This document shows, piece by piece, positions 45,339-54,172 of a stretch of DNA of 64,000 nt (its first letter is position 1; every line of letters begins with the position of its first letter). This DNA comes from Phycisphaeraceae bacterium (GTDB taxonomy: Bacteria; Planctomycetota; Phycisphaerae; Phycisphaerales; Zrk34): contig JANQHD010000030.1 of NCBI GenBank assembly GCA_028282805.1, forward strand, positions 36,920 through 100,919, in the 5' to 3' direction. The translations under genes and the position numbers were made by a program. The notes beneath the pieces were generated by a model, which made no database searches, was not told the DNA's origin, and saw only the letters and a program-made list of their open reading frames with translations.

Positions 45339-45668
45339 TTAGTTTTTGTTCGCCTTCTCGGCGTGCTCCTTGACGCGTTCGAGCTGATGCTGCCAGTAGC
45401 GATCGAACCACGCCGCCCAATCGCGCACGGGCTTCAGCGCCCGGCTGTTCGTGCGGTACAAGACCCGCCGGCCTTTGCGTCGCGACTGAACCAGGCCGAC
45501 CTCCTTCAGCACGCGCAGGTGCTTCGACACCGACGGCTGGGCCAGCCCCACGGCCGCGACCACCTCCCCCACCGCCCTCTCCCGGCGGGCCAGGTATCTC
45601 AGTATCTCCCGCCGCCGCGGCTCGGCGATCGCGTTGAACACGTCCGTGGTGGTTGCTGCTCGTGCCAT
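45339..45668 (-). CDS. ArsR-family winged-helix repressor
   Basis: A 109-residue regulator with the ArsR winged helix: IAEPRRREILRYLARRERAVGE at the first helices, LAQPSVSKHLRVLKEVGLV as recognition helix and RRKGRRVLYRT as wing. No metal-binding Cys set is present, so it belongs to the SRPBCC-linked group that probably responds to an organic ligand. TATAAT ends 6 nt before its ATG and lies inside an inverted repeat, which fits autorepression of the two-gene operon. Confidence 0.93.
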   Translation of the reverse strand: MARAATTTDVFNAIAEPRRREILRYLARRERAVGEVVAAVGLAQPSVSKHLRVLKEVGLVQSRRKGRRVLYRTNSRALKPVRDWAAWFDRYWQHQLERVKEHAEKANKN

Positions 45669-45674
45669 GGGTGT

Positions 45675-45698
45675 ATTATATTCTCATATAGGAATATA
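45675..45698 (-). promoter_or_regulatory. Leaderless promoter and operator of the arsR-SRPBCC operon
   Basis: Inverted repeat TATATTC-N8-GAATATA (45677-45698) overlaps a minus-strand TATAAT (45675-45680), which is 6 nt before the arsR ATG. Dyads of this size and position are typical ArsR operators. Confidence 0.7.
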
Positions 45699-45718
45699 TC
45701 AAGCGCCGTGTTTCACAT

Positions 45719-45740
45719 AGCCCCCGGCATGCCGGGGGCT
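45719..45740. repeat. 22-bp palindrome, family C, third copy
   Basis: Same perfect palindrome as at 23176-23197 and 24344-24365, again followed by AAATAG. Here it lies between arsR and a sulfatase, without the lepA-derived end. Confidence 0.85.
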
Positions 45741-45792
45741 AAATAGCGCCCGCACGACGTCTTTCTATTACCCCCACCGTGAGGAGGCGACC

Positions 45793-47679
45793 ATGCCGAT
45801 CCGCCATTGCCTGTTGATCGTGATCACCGTGTTGAGTTGGGCCGCGACCGGCGCCCGGGCGGGCGACAAGCCCAACATCGTCTACATCATGTGCGACGAG
45901 CTGGGGTATTACGAGCTGTCGCACATGGGCAACCCGAACATCAAAACGCCCCACATCGACAAGCTCGCCGCGACCGGCGTGCGGTTCACGCAGGGCCTGG
46001 CCGGGTCGAGCGTCTGCGCGCCGACGCGCGCCTGCCTGATGACCGGCAAGCACTCGGGGCGCACGTCGGTGCGGTCCAACGGCGGCGGCACACCGCTGCG
46101 TGCCGACGAAGCCACCGTCGCGTCCGTCCTCAAGTCGGTCGGCTACGCCACCGGCGGGTTTGGCAAGTGGGGCTGCGGCGGGCGCGGGTCGACGGGCGTG
46201 CCCGAAAAACACGGCTTCGACGTCTTCCTCGGCTATTACGACCAGGTCCACGCTCACTCCTACTACCCCCGGTACATCGTCCGCAACAGCGAAGAGGTCG
46301 AACTGCCCAACAACCACGGCGGCAGCAAGGGCGAAACCTATTCCCACTACGTGATCTTCGACGGCGCACTCGATTTCATCCGCGAAAACAAGGACCAACC
46401 GTTCTTCTGCTACCTGCCGATCACCCCGCCGCACGGCATCTTCGACATCCCCGACGCCGACCCCGCGTGGGCGCTGTACAAAGACAAGCCCTGGCCCGAG
46501 CAAGCCAAGCGCTTCGCCGCGATGGTCTCGATGGTCGACCGCCAGGTCGGAGAATTGGTTGACCTGCTCGAAGAACTCGGCCTGCGCGACAACACGATCA
46601 TCTTCTTCTGCGGCGACAACGGCGGCGTCGATTACTTCAAAGACAAGCAACACCCGCGCGGCTTCCACGGCGCCAACAAGCACCCCGTCACCGGCGTCGA
46701 GTTCCGCGGGCGCAAGGGCAACCTCTACGAGGGCGGCCTGCGCATCCCGATGATCGCCAACTGGCCCGGCAAGATTAAACCCGGGCGGGTCAGCGACCAC
46801 CTGTGGTACTTCCCCGACGTGCTGCCCACGCTCGCCGAGCTGGCCGGTGCGGAAACGCCCGACGACATCACCGGCCTTTCCATCGTGCCCGAGCTGCTCG
46901 GCGAGCAGGCCGCGGGGCGCAAGCAAGTACAGCACGAGTACCTGTACTGGGAGCTCGGCCAGCAGACCGCGGTGCGCGAGAAGCACTGGAAGGCGATCCA
47001 GCCCCGCAGGAACGGGCCGTGGGAATTGTACGACCTGAACCGTGACATCAGCGAGACGAACAACATCGCCGGCGACCACCCCGACGTGCTGGCGCGTTTG
47101 CAGGGCTACGCGAAAGAAGCGCACGAGCCGGTGCGCGAGGGCACGTTCCACAACCGCGCGATCCACGAACGCGACCGCCGCGCCAAGTTCGGCCGTGAGG
47201 ACGAGGCCCCGACCGCCGTGAAGACGAACACGCTGCCCGCCAAGGGCATGATCCCGCAGGACCAGGTGAAGCTCGTGCGCGGTTCGAGCGAGGCCGACGG
47301 TTCGAAGCGCAAGGCCGCCAACGCCGTCGACGGCGACCCGCGCACGCACTGGCACACGCTGTACACGCCCCAGTTGCACAAGCACCCGCACGAATTGGTG
47401 CTCGACCTGGGCAAGGTGCGCACGATCACCGGCTTCCGCTACCTCGCCCGGCAGGACGGCGGATGGAACGGCAGCTTCAAGGCGTGCGAGTTCTACGTCT
47501 CCGACGACCCGCAGCGTTTCGAGTCGCTTGCGTTGAAGACCGAGTTCAAGAAAACCAAGGACCCGCAGGAAGCGACGTGCGACGCGGTGCGCGGGCGCTA
47601 CGTGCTGGTCAAGGTGCTCAGCGAGGTCAACGGCGGCGCGTGGGCGTCGGCCGCGGAACTCGGCGTGGTCGGCAAGTAA
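45793..47679 (+). CDS. Exported sulfatase with C-terminal discoidin-like domain
   Basis: A 628-residue precursor with signal peptide (LIVITVLSWAATGARA). The alkaline-phosphatase-like sulfatase domain has the formylglycine site CAPTRACLMTG with Cys75, DELGYYELSHMGNP for metal ligands, and FFCGDNGGVDYF. An added C-terminal part (residues 490-628) resembles an F5/8-type carbohydrate-binding domain (AVDGDPRTHWHT, LVLDLGKVRTITGFRYLARQ). It removes sulfate from polysaccharides or glycans; substrate unknown. Next to a second sulfatase, convergent with 4 nt between stops. Confidence 0.93.
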   Translation: MPIRHCLLIVITVLSWAATGARAGDKPNIVYIMCDELGYYELSHMGNPNIKTPHIDKLAATGVRFTQGLAGSSVCAPTRACLMTGKHSGRTSVRSNGGGTPLRADEATVASVLKSVGYATGGFGKWGCGGRGSTGVPEKHGFDVFLGYYDQVHAHSYYPRYIVRNSEEVELPNNHGGSKGETYSHYVIFDGALDFIRENKDQPFFCYLPITPPHGIFDIPDADPAWALYKDKPWPEQAKRFAAMVSMVDRQVGELVDLLEELGLRDNTIIFFCGDNGGVDYFKDKQHPRGFHGANKHPVTGVEFRGRKGNLYEGGLRIPMIANWPGKIKPGRVSDHLWYFPDVLPTLAELAGAETPDDITGLSIVPELLGEQAAGRKQVQHEYLYWELGQQTAVREKHWKAIQPRRNGPWELYDLNRDISETNNIAGDHPDVLARLQGYAKEAHEPVREGTFHNRAIHERDRRAKFGREDEAPTAVKTNTLPAKGMIPQDQVKLVRGSSEADGSKRKAANAVDGDPRTHWHTLYTPQLHKHPHELVLDLGKVRTITGFRYLARQDGGWNGSFKACEFYVSDDPQRFESLALKTEFKKTKDPQEATCDAVRGRYVLVKVLSEVNGGAWASAAELGVVGK

Positions 47680-47683
47680 GGGT

Positions 47684-49084
47684 TCAACCGGCGCCCGGCC
47701 CGGCGTAGTTCGGGTTCGGCCGGGGCATGTTGGCGTCGGCGTCCTTGAGCCATTGCTGCAACTGCTTTTTGAGCGCCGCGGCGCGTTTGGGTTGCGCTTG
47801 CGACAGGTCGTTCGACTCGCCGAGGTCGTCGGCGAGGTTGTACAGCTCGACCTGATCGCTCTCGTGCCACCAGATCAGCTTCCAGTCGCCGTCGCGCACC
47901 GACGATCGGCCCTGAAAAGCCTTGCCGTAGCGGTGGTGCGGGAAGTGCTGGTGCAACGGCCGGGCCTTGTACGCGCCCTTACCCGTCAGCAGCGGCAGGT
48001 ACGAGACGCCCTCGATCGGCTTGGCGTGTTTCGGGGTGTCGACCCCTGCCGCGTCGAGCAGCGTGGGGAAGAAGTCGTGGCAACCAACAGGCACGTTGGT
48101 TTTGGTTTCGGGGGCGACCTTGCCGGGCCAGCGGTAGATCAGCGGCACGCGGATGCCGCCGTCGTAGGGCGTGCCCTTGTTGCCGCGCAGGGGTTTCTGG
48201 CTGCGCGTGCCGCCGTTGTCGGAGGTGAACACGACGATGGTGTTGTCGCGCAAGCCGAGCTCGTCGATCGTTTTGAGCACGCGCCCCACCGCCTCGTCCA
48301 TGCCGTAGATCATGCCGATGTGCCGGTTGCCGTTGGCGGCTTTGAGCTTGTCGGGCCGGGGGTTCAGGGGCGTGTGGATGGTGTACATGCTGAAGTAGGC
48401 GAAGAACGGGCGGTCCTTGTTGGCGGTGATGAACTTGATCGTCTCGTCGGTCAGGCGGTCGGTGAGGTACTCGCCGTCGGGCCCGTCTTCGATCTCGCCG
48501 TTGGCGTAGGGGGAGAAGAACGCTTTGCGCCCGGCGGGCTGGCCGTAGGCGTTGCCGCCGACGTTGACGTCGAAGCCCTGGGCCTGGGGGTGCCAGGCGG
48601 GGTTGACCATGCCGTCGGGCGTGCGCTGCGAGCCTTCGCCGGCCAGGTGCCACTTGCCGAAGAAGCCCGTGGCGTAGCCGGCGGACTTGAACGCCTCGGC
48701 GATGGTCACCTCATCCAGCGGCAGGTGGTCGACCATCGCCGCTTCCATCAGGCGGAAGTTCGGGTTGGACTTGTTCTTGTAGTACTGCTCGAAACCGACG
48801 CCCGGGATGTGCGCCGTCAGCTTCAGCGTCGCGGGGGTCCGGCCGGTCATGATCGACGCGCGCGACGGCGAGCACACGGTCGCGGCGTAAGCGTCGGTGA
48901 ACACCCGGCCCTCGCGCGCCAGCCGGTCGACGCTCGGCGTCTTCACCTTCGGGTTCTGGTAGCCCACGTCCATCCAGCCGAGGTCGTCGACGAGGATGAA
49001 CACCACGTTCGGCTTGTCCGTCGCGCACGCGGGCGCGACGCCGAGAAGCACGAACCACAACGACAGAGCGAGCAGACAACGCAT
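47684..49084 (-). CDS. Exported sulfatase
   Basis: A 466-residue precursor with signal peptide (MRCLLALSLWFVLLGVAPAC, possibly with a Cys at the cleavage point). The sulfatase signature is CSPSRASIMTGR (Cys71, to be converted to formylglycine), with metal residues in FILVDDLGWMDVGY and FTSDNGGTRS. It differs clearly from the neighbouring sulfatase and has no extra C-terminal domain. An activating enzyme is not in the window. Divergent from uvrC with a palindrome in between. Confidence 0.93.
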   Translation of the reverse strand: MRCLLALSLWFVLLGVAPACATDKPNVVFILVDDLGWMDVGYQNPKVKTPSVDRLAREGRVFTDAYAATVCSPSRASIMTGRTPATLKLTAHIPGVGFEQYYKNKSNPNFRLMEAAMVDHLPLDEVTIAEAFKSAGYATGFFGKWHLAGEGSQRTPDGMVNPAWHPQAQGFDVNVGGNAYGQPAGRKAFFSPYANGEIEDGPDGEYLTDRLTDETIKFITANKDRPFFAYFSMYTIHTPLNPRPDKLKAANGNRHIGMIYGMDEAVGRVLKTIDELGLRDNTIVVFTSDNGGTRSQKPLRGNKGTPYDGGIRVPLIYRWPGKVAPETKTNVPVGCHDFFPTLLDAAGVDTPKHAKPIEGVSYLPLLTGKGAYKARPLHQHFPHHRYGKAFQGRSSVRDGDWKLIWWHESDQVELYNLADDLGESNDLSQAQPKRAAALKKQLQQWLKDADANMPRPNPNYAGPGAG

Positions 49085-49142
49085 GCGTGACCTCCATCAA
49101 CGGGATCGGCCTCAATCATAACCTATTCGCACGGACATATTT

Positions 49143-49177
49143 GGCGTGGTCACTTAAGTGACCACGCCGTCTATAAT
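49143..49177 (+). promoter_or_regulatory. uvrC promoter with a 26-bp perfect palindrome
   Basis: A perfect palindrome (49143-49168, centre GTCACTTAAGTGAC with GGCGTG and CACGCC arms) lies directly before TATAAT (49172-49177), which is 7 nt before the ATG at 49185. It covers the -35 position. A dimeric regulator could bind here and control uvrC and perhaps the divergent sulfatase. Confidence 0.65.
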
Positions 49178-49184
49178 CATGGCG

Positions 49185-50534
49185 ATGAGCGAGCGTGACG
49201 ACAGGCTGAAACGGCTGAACGAAAAGGCCCGCGCCCTGGCGAAGGTGCCGGGGGTGTACCTGATGAAGGACCAAAAGGGCCGGGTGATCTACGTGGGCAA
49301 GGCGGTGGTGCTGCCGAACCGGGTGAGCACGTACTTCCAAGCGGCGACGGACCTGGGGCCGAAGAAGCAGCCGATGATCGACCTGATCGACGACTTCGAG
49401 GTCATCGAGTGCGCCGGGGAGTGGGAGGCGTTGCTGACCGAGAACCGGTTGATCAAGGACCTGCACCCGAAGTTCAACGAGCGGCTGACCGACGGCAAGA
49501 GCTTCCCTTACCTGGCGATCACGTTGCGGGACGACTTCCCGGGGGTGTACATCACGCGGACGCCGAGCGACGAGCGGTTCAGGGGCGCGAAGGTCATCGG
49601 GCCGTTCACGAGCGTGTACGCGCTGCGGGACTCGATGAAGCTGTTGCAGCGGGTGTTCAAGTTCCGCACGTGCGAGCTGGAGATCGACGACGTGGCCGAG
49701 GGCGAGAAGGACCCGCGGCTGGGGTTTCGGCCGTGCCTGCTGTACCCGATCAAGCAGTGCACCGCGCCGTGCGCGGCGAAGATCGGCAAGGACGAGTACC
49801 GGGCGGACATCGCCCGGTTCGTGCGGTTCGTCGAGTCGAAGCGGTCGGTGATGCTGCGCGAGATGAGGGCGGAGATGGAAGCGGCCGCGGCGGAGCGGCA
49901 GTACGAGAAGGCCGCGGCGTTGCGCGACCAGATCGTGGCGATCGAAAAACTCGACGAGCGCGGCGCACGCAAGGACGGCTGGCAGCCGGAGACCGAGTCG
50001 TTTTACGTCGACCCGAAGCGCGGGCTGCGCTCGCTGCAAAAAACGCTGGGCCTCGACAACGAGATACGCTGCGTCGAGTGTATCGACATCGCGCACCTGC
50101 AGGGCGGCCAGACCGTGGGGGCGAAGGTGTGTTTCGTGGACGGGCGGCCGTTGAAGAACGAGTACCGGCGGTTCAAGGTTCGCTCGGCGGACAACGACGA
50201 CTACATGTCGATCCGCGAGGTGGTCAGCCGGGCGTACCGCGACGCGGGCAGCGGCGAGGCGCTGTACCCGGACGTGGTGATCATCGACGGCGGCGCGGGG
50301 CAGCTGGCGGCGGCGCAGGAGGCGTTGGCGCTGTTCGAACGGAAGCCGGGCATGGTGGTCGCGCTGGCGAAGAAGGAAGAGTTGATCTACAAACAGGGCC
50401 GCGACGAGCCGATCCGCCTGAGCCGGCAGAACCTGGGGTTGAAGCTGTGTCAGGCGATACGCGACGAGGCGCACCGATTTGCGCAGGCGTACCACCACCT
50501 GCTGCGCAAGAAGAAGATGCTGGAAGATTCATGA
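49185..50534 (+). CDS. uvrC: UvrC-like excinuclease lacking the C-terminal HhH domain
   Basis: Endonuclease that makes the two incisions of nucleotide excision repair. The 449-residue protein has the GIY-YIG domain (VPGVYLMKDQKGRVIYVGKA), the ENRLIKDLHPKFN part, a Cys-rich linker (CLLYPIKQCTAPC), a UVR domain (AAAERQYEKAAALRDQI) and the RNase H-like 5' nuclease (CVECIDIAHLQGG, VIIDGGAGQLAAAQ). It stops soon after DEAHRFAQAYHHLLRKKKM, so the helix-hairpin-helix pair of standard UvrC (about 600 residues) is absent. The ATG at 49185 is favoured by the TATAAT spacing; 49179 is an alternative. It overlaps the next gene by 4 nt. Confidence 0.92.
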   Translation: MSERDDRLKRLNEKARALAKVPGVYLMKDQKGRVIYVGKAVVLPNRVSTYFQAATDLGPKKQPMIDLIDDFEVIECAGEWEALLTENRLIKDLHPKFNERLTDGKSFPYLAITLRDDFPGVYITRTPSDERFRGAKVIGPFTSVYALRDSMKLLQRVFKFRTCELEIDDVAEGEKDPRLGFRPCLLYPIKQCTAPCAAKIGKDEYRADIARFVRFVESKRSVMLREMRAEMEAAAAERQYEKAAALRDQIVAIEKLDERGARKDGWQPETESFYVDPKRGLRSLQKTLGLDNEIRCVECIDIAHLQGGQTVGAKVCFVDGRPLKNEYRRFKVRSADNDDYMSIREVVSRAYRDAGSGEALYPDVVIIDGGAGQLAAAQEALALFERKPGMVVALAKKEELIYKQGRDEPIRLSRQNLGLKLCQAIRDEAHRFAQAYHHLLRKKKMLEDS

Positions 50535-51745
50535 ACGATGTGCTCGAACAAGTCGAAACACTGACGCGCGAGGCGTTGCCCGAGTTGGTGGCGCTGCGCC
50601 ACGACCTGCACGCGCACCCGCAGTTGGGGTACGAAGAGACGTACGCCAGCGCGCTGGTGCAGCGCGAGTTGAAAGCGATGGGCGTGGCGTTCGAGTCGGG
50701 GTTGGCGGAGACGGGCGTGGTCGGCTGGATCACGCCGGACGGCGAGGCCGGGCGGCGCGACGCGATCGGTTTGCGGGCGGACATGGACGCGCTGCCGATC
50801 GAGGAGCAGACGGGCTTGCCTTATGCTTCGCAACACCCCGGGCGGATGCACGCGTGCGGCCACGACGGGCACACGACGGTGTTGCTCGGCGCGGCGCGCG
50901 TGTTGCAACAGGTGCGCCGCGCCCTGCCGCGGCCGGTGAAGCTGGTGTTTCAGCCGGCCGAGGAAGGCGGCGGCGGCGCGGACCGGCTGGTGAAGGCGGG
51001 TGTGCTGACCGACAAGGTCGGCCGGCACCACGTGGCATGTATGTTCGGCCTGCACGGCTGGCCTCGTTTGCCGCTGGGGCAGGTGGCGACGCGCGTCGGG
51101 CCGCTGCTGGCGGCGACGGACAACGTGTTCATCACGCTGAGCGGGCCGGGCGGGCACGCGGCGTTCCCGCACGTCACGGCCGACCCGGTGGTGTGCGCGG
51201 CGCAGCTGGTGACGGCGTTGCAGGCGGTGGTCAGCCGGATGGTCAGCCCCACGCGGCCGGCGGTGCTGTCGATCACCACGGTTCACGGCGGCGACGCGGA
51301 GAACGTGATACCCGATCGCGTGGCGCTGAGCGGCACGGTTAGAACCACCGACGGCGACACCCGGCGGACGGTGATCGAACGCGCCGATCACACGGCGAAA
51401 CAGGTGGCGGCAGCGCACGGGTGCGGCGTCGAGTTTCGGCTTGAAATGGGCTACCCCGTGACACAAAACGACGCGGCGTACACCCGGCGGGTGATGCGCA
51501 TGGCCGAGGGGTTGTTGGGCGAGGGGCGTGCGGTGGAGCTGCCCGAGCCGGTGATGGGCGGCGAAGATTTCAGCTACTACGGGCGGCACGTGCCGGCGTG
51601 TTTCGTGTTTTTGGGCATGCGGCCGGCGGGCAAAGGGACGGCGGCCGACTTGCACACGCCGGCGTTCGACTTCAACGACGACGCGATCGGCGCGGGCGTC
51701 GAGCTGATGTGCCGTGCGGCGTTGGACGGCGATGCACACGGCTGA
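50531..51745 (+). CDS. M20D amidohydrolase (hippurate hydrolase-like)
   Basis: A 404-residue cytoplasmic metallohydrolase. Metal and catalytic residues lie in RADMDALPIEEQTGLPY, MHACGHDGHT and QPAEEGGGGA, with MGGEDFSYYG close to the end; PGGHAAFPH marks the dimerisation domain. Relatives split N-acyl amino acids such as N-acetyl- or indole-conjugates. The ATG overlaps the uvrC stop by 4 nt (ATGA), which suggests coupling without functional relation. Confidence 0.93.
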   Translation: MNDVLEQVETLTREALPELVALRHDLHAHPQLGYEETYASALVQRELKAMGVAFESGLAETGVVGWITPDGEAGRRDAIGLRADMDALPIEEQTGLPYASQHPGRMHACGHDGHTTVLLGAARVLQQVRRALPRPVKLVFQPAEEGGGGADRLVKAGVLTDKVGRHHVACMFGLHGWPRLPLGQVATRVGPLLAATDNVFITLSGPGGHAAFPHVTADPVVCAAQLVTALQAVVSRMVSPTRPAVLSITTVHGGDAENVIPDRVALSGTVRTTDGDTRRTVIERADHTAKQVAAAHGCGVEFRLEMGYPVTQNDAAYTRRVMRMAEGLLGEGRAVELPEPVMGGEDFSYYGRHVPACFVFLGMRPAGKGTAADLHTPAFDFNDDAIGAGVELMCRAALDGDAHG

Positions 51746-51755
51746 GCCGAGCGGG

Positions 51756-51761
51756 TACACT
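51756..51761 (+). promoter_or_regulatory. Candidate leaderless -10 box for the M28 peptidase gene
   Basis: TACACT ends 6 nt before the ATG at 51768, 10 nt past the stop of the previous gene. Confidence 0.5.
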
Positions 51762-51767
51762 GCACGC

Positions 51768-53891
51768 ATGCGGGTTGCGTTTCACACGGTCGTACTGGGG
51801 TTCGCCGCGGTGTTGGGGCTGGGCGGTTGCGGTGCGCCGTTGGTGGTCGACGAAACGGTTTCGCCCGACATCACGGCCGAAGAGCTCTCGCTGCACACGC
51901 ACTACTTGGCGCACCCCAAACTCGAGGGGCGCAAGGTGCGCACGGCGGGTTCCGCGATGGCGCGGCGGTACATCGCCGACCGCTTCGCGGCGATGGGGTT
52001 GAAGCCGTGGAGCGACGCGACGGGTTACGAACAGCCCTACCACATCGGCACGAACGTGGTCGGCGTGCTGCCCGGCAGCGACCCGGTGCTGGCCGATGAG
52101 TACGTGGTCGTGTGCGCCCACTACGACCACCTCGGCAAGGGCTTGCTTTGGACGTACCGCGGCGCGGCGGACAACGCGGCGGGCGTGGCGGTGTTGCTCG
52201 AGGTGGCGGAGCATATGGTTAACCACCCGCCGAGGCGCACGGTGGTGTTTGCTTCGTGGGACGGGGAAGAGCGCGGCTTGTGGGGGTCGGCGGCGTTCAC
52301 GCGCAGCGCGCGTTACGAACCGGGCAAGCTGGCGGGTGTGGTGAACCTCGACATGCTTGGCCGCAAGGCGTTCGACGCGGTCGATAACACGCTGATCGCG
52401 GTGGGCGGGTCGGGGTATGCGGGCCTGCGGCGGGCGGTGGTCGAGGCGGGCGAGGGCGCGGGCATACGCGTGTTGCCGATGCACCGCATGCTGGTCGGGC
52501 CGCGCAGCGACCACGTGGCGTTCGAGGCGGCGGGTCGGCCGTGGGTGTTTTTTACGTGCGGGCCGTACCTCGATTACCACGGCGGCGGCGACACGCCCGA
52601 CAAGCTCGACTACGAAAAGATGACGCGCTCGGCCGAGGTCGTGCGGCGGGTGGCGGCGGGGTTGGCCGACGCGCCCGCGATCGAAACCGCGCAGCCGGCC
52701 GACGGCGTCGACCGCGTCACGCTCGGATCGGTCGAGTGGTTGCTCAGCGAAGTCGTGGCTAACTACCGCGACGCGCACCTCAACCGTGGGCAGGCGAAAA
52801 AGCTGGCGGCGGTGCGCGACAGGCTCGCCGAGGCGGTGGGCAACGAAGCGATGACGCTCACCGAACAGAACGCACTGCTCGAACAGACGCTCGACGAGCT
52901 GGCGCCGTTGATCGTCGGCGGCAAGCTCAACGACGACCAACGCATCGCGCTGCTCGGCCAGCTCGACCTGTACCTGCACCACCCGTCGTACTTCGTCGCG
53001 GGGCAGAAGGCGTTTTTGGCGGTGGCGGAAGAGCACAAGGGTTTTCCGAAAACGGAAACCGACCTCGGCGCGTTCCGCTGGCACGAGGTGAACGGCACGT
53101 CGGTGAAGCTGGCGGCGGGCGACGACGGCCGGCTGCGGCTCAGCGCGCACGTGCCCTATGCTTACGGCCGCTACACGTTCTACCCGCCCAACCGGCTGGT
53201 GGGCGGCCTGACGGCGACGTACCACAGCTTCGACGTGGTCGGCACGCGCGACGAGGTGATGGCGCAGCTCGTTTTGAAGTGGGCGAAGCACGCGCACACG
53301 CCGGCGTTGAAAATCGACCCGGACCTGTACCGCGACGTTGCGCGGTTCGTCGACCCGGGCGTCGGGCCGTTCGACACCGAAACATGGTGGCTGGCGCTGC
53401 CGGGCGTGAGCGACCTGTCGAGCGCCGAAAAACGCTTGACCGCGTGGGTGCGCGGCGAAAACGGCGCGCTGGCCGAGCTGGGCATCGGTGCGCTGCGTTA
53501 CCTGCACGACGAAGCAAGCGGGTTGGTGTACACCACCATCGTCAACGACACGTCGCTGCCGCCAGCGCGGCGGGCGAGGACGATGACCCTGATCAAAGAC
53601 GCCGATGACCTCGACGCGATGGCGGCGCTGGTCAACGCGGCCGACGACGAGCGCATCGCGGTGCGGCGCGTCGGCGCGCCCTACCGCGACGAGACGTGGC
53701 CGTTTTACGACCGTTACCAGGCGCGCATGCGGCGCGAGCTCGACGCGAAACAGAAGTACCGCGTGCAGGTCGCCGAGCAGACCGTCGGCTGGCACGCGAT
53801 TCAACGCCTGCAATGGCTCACCGGCGACCGGCGGCGCGACACGCCGCAGCAGTGGCGCGACTGGCTTAACGAAAAGCGAGCGGGCGAGTGA
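51768..53891 (+). CDS. Lipoprotein M28-family zinc aminopeptidase
   Basis: A 707-residue protein with a lipoprotein signal (VVLGFAAVLGLGGCG, Cys near 22). The M28 peptidase domain is at about residues 40-330: VVCAHYDHLG (His/Asp ligands), GAADNAAGVAVLLE (bridging Asp), SWDGEERGLWGS (catalytic Glu pair) and NLDMLG. The PA insert is short. The C-terminal 350 residues are helical with no recognised domain. It probably digests peptides at the cell surface. Start MRVAFHTVV at 51768 is supported by the -10 box. Confidence 0.9.
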   Translation: MRVAFHTVVLGFAAVLGLGGCGAPLVVDETVSPDITAEELSLHTHYLAHPKLEGRKVRTAGSAMARRYIADRFAAMGLKPWSDATGYEQPYHIGTNVVGVLPGSDPVLADEYVVVCAHYDHLGKGLLWTYRGAADNAAGVAVLLEVAEHMVNHPPRRTVVFASWDGEERGLWGSAAFTRSARYEPGKLAGVVNLDMLGRKAFDAVDNTLIAVGGSGYAGLRRAVVEAGEGAGIRVLPMHRMLVGPRSDHVAFEAAGRPWVFFTCGPYLDYHGGGDTPDKLDYEKMTRSAEVVRRVAAGLADAPAIETAQPADGVDRVTLGSVEWLLSEVVANYRDAHLNRGQAKKLAAVRDRLAEAVGNEAMTLTEQNALLEQTLDELAPLIVGGKLNDDQRIALLGQLDLYLHHPSYFVAGQKAFLAVAEEHKGFPKTETDLGAFRWHEVNGTSVKLAAGDDGRLRLSAHVPYAYGRYTFYPPNRLVGGLTATYHSFDVVGTRDEVMAQLVLKWAKHAHTPALKIDPDLYRDVARFVDPGVGPFDTETWWLALPGVSDLSSAEKRLTAWVRGENGALAELGIGALRYLHDEASGLVYTTIVNDTSLPPARRARTMTLIKDADDLDAMAALVNAADDERIAVRRVGAPYRDETWPFYDRYQARMRRELDAKQKYRVQVAEQTVGWHAIQRLQWLTGDRRRDTPQQWRDWLNEKRAGE

Positions 53892-54172
53892 TCGAACCCG
53901 GCGCACAGGGCGTGGTGATCACCGTCAAGGCCGTGCCCGGCGCGAGCCGCGACCAGGTCGTCGGGCAACTGGGCGGTGCGTTGAAAATCAAGGTCGCCGC
54001 GCCGCCCGAAGCGGGCAAGGCGAACAAGGCGATATGCAAACTGATCGCGGCGGCGTTGGGCGTGGCGGTGGGCGACGTGTCGGTGGTTTCGGGTCATACC
54101 CAGCCGCACAAGCGCATCGAAGTGGTCGGCGTCACACCCGAGCACGCGCGCCGGCGCCTCGCACCAGCTTGA
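53888..54172 (+). CDS. DUF167 (YggU-like) family protein
   Basis: A 94-residue small protein with the family core ITVKAVPGASRDQVVG, LKIKVAAPPEAGKANKAICKLIA and GHTQPHKRIEV. Function unknown in general. The GTG start overlaps the M28 stop by 4 nt (GTGA). The last 41 bp overlap the end of the converging mutY gene, so both coding ends are constrained. Confidence 0.92.
   Translation: MIEPGAQGVVITVKAVPGASRDQVVGQLGGALKIKVAAPPEAGKANKAICKLIAAALGVAVGDVSVVSGHTQPHKRIEVVGVTPEHARRRLAPA

Noticed and set aside
47598..47870. Minus-strand frame across the ends of the two sulfatases
   Set aside because: Overlaps both convergent genes and shows no coding character of its own.
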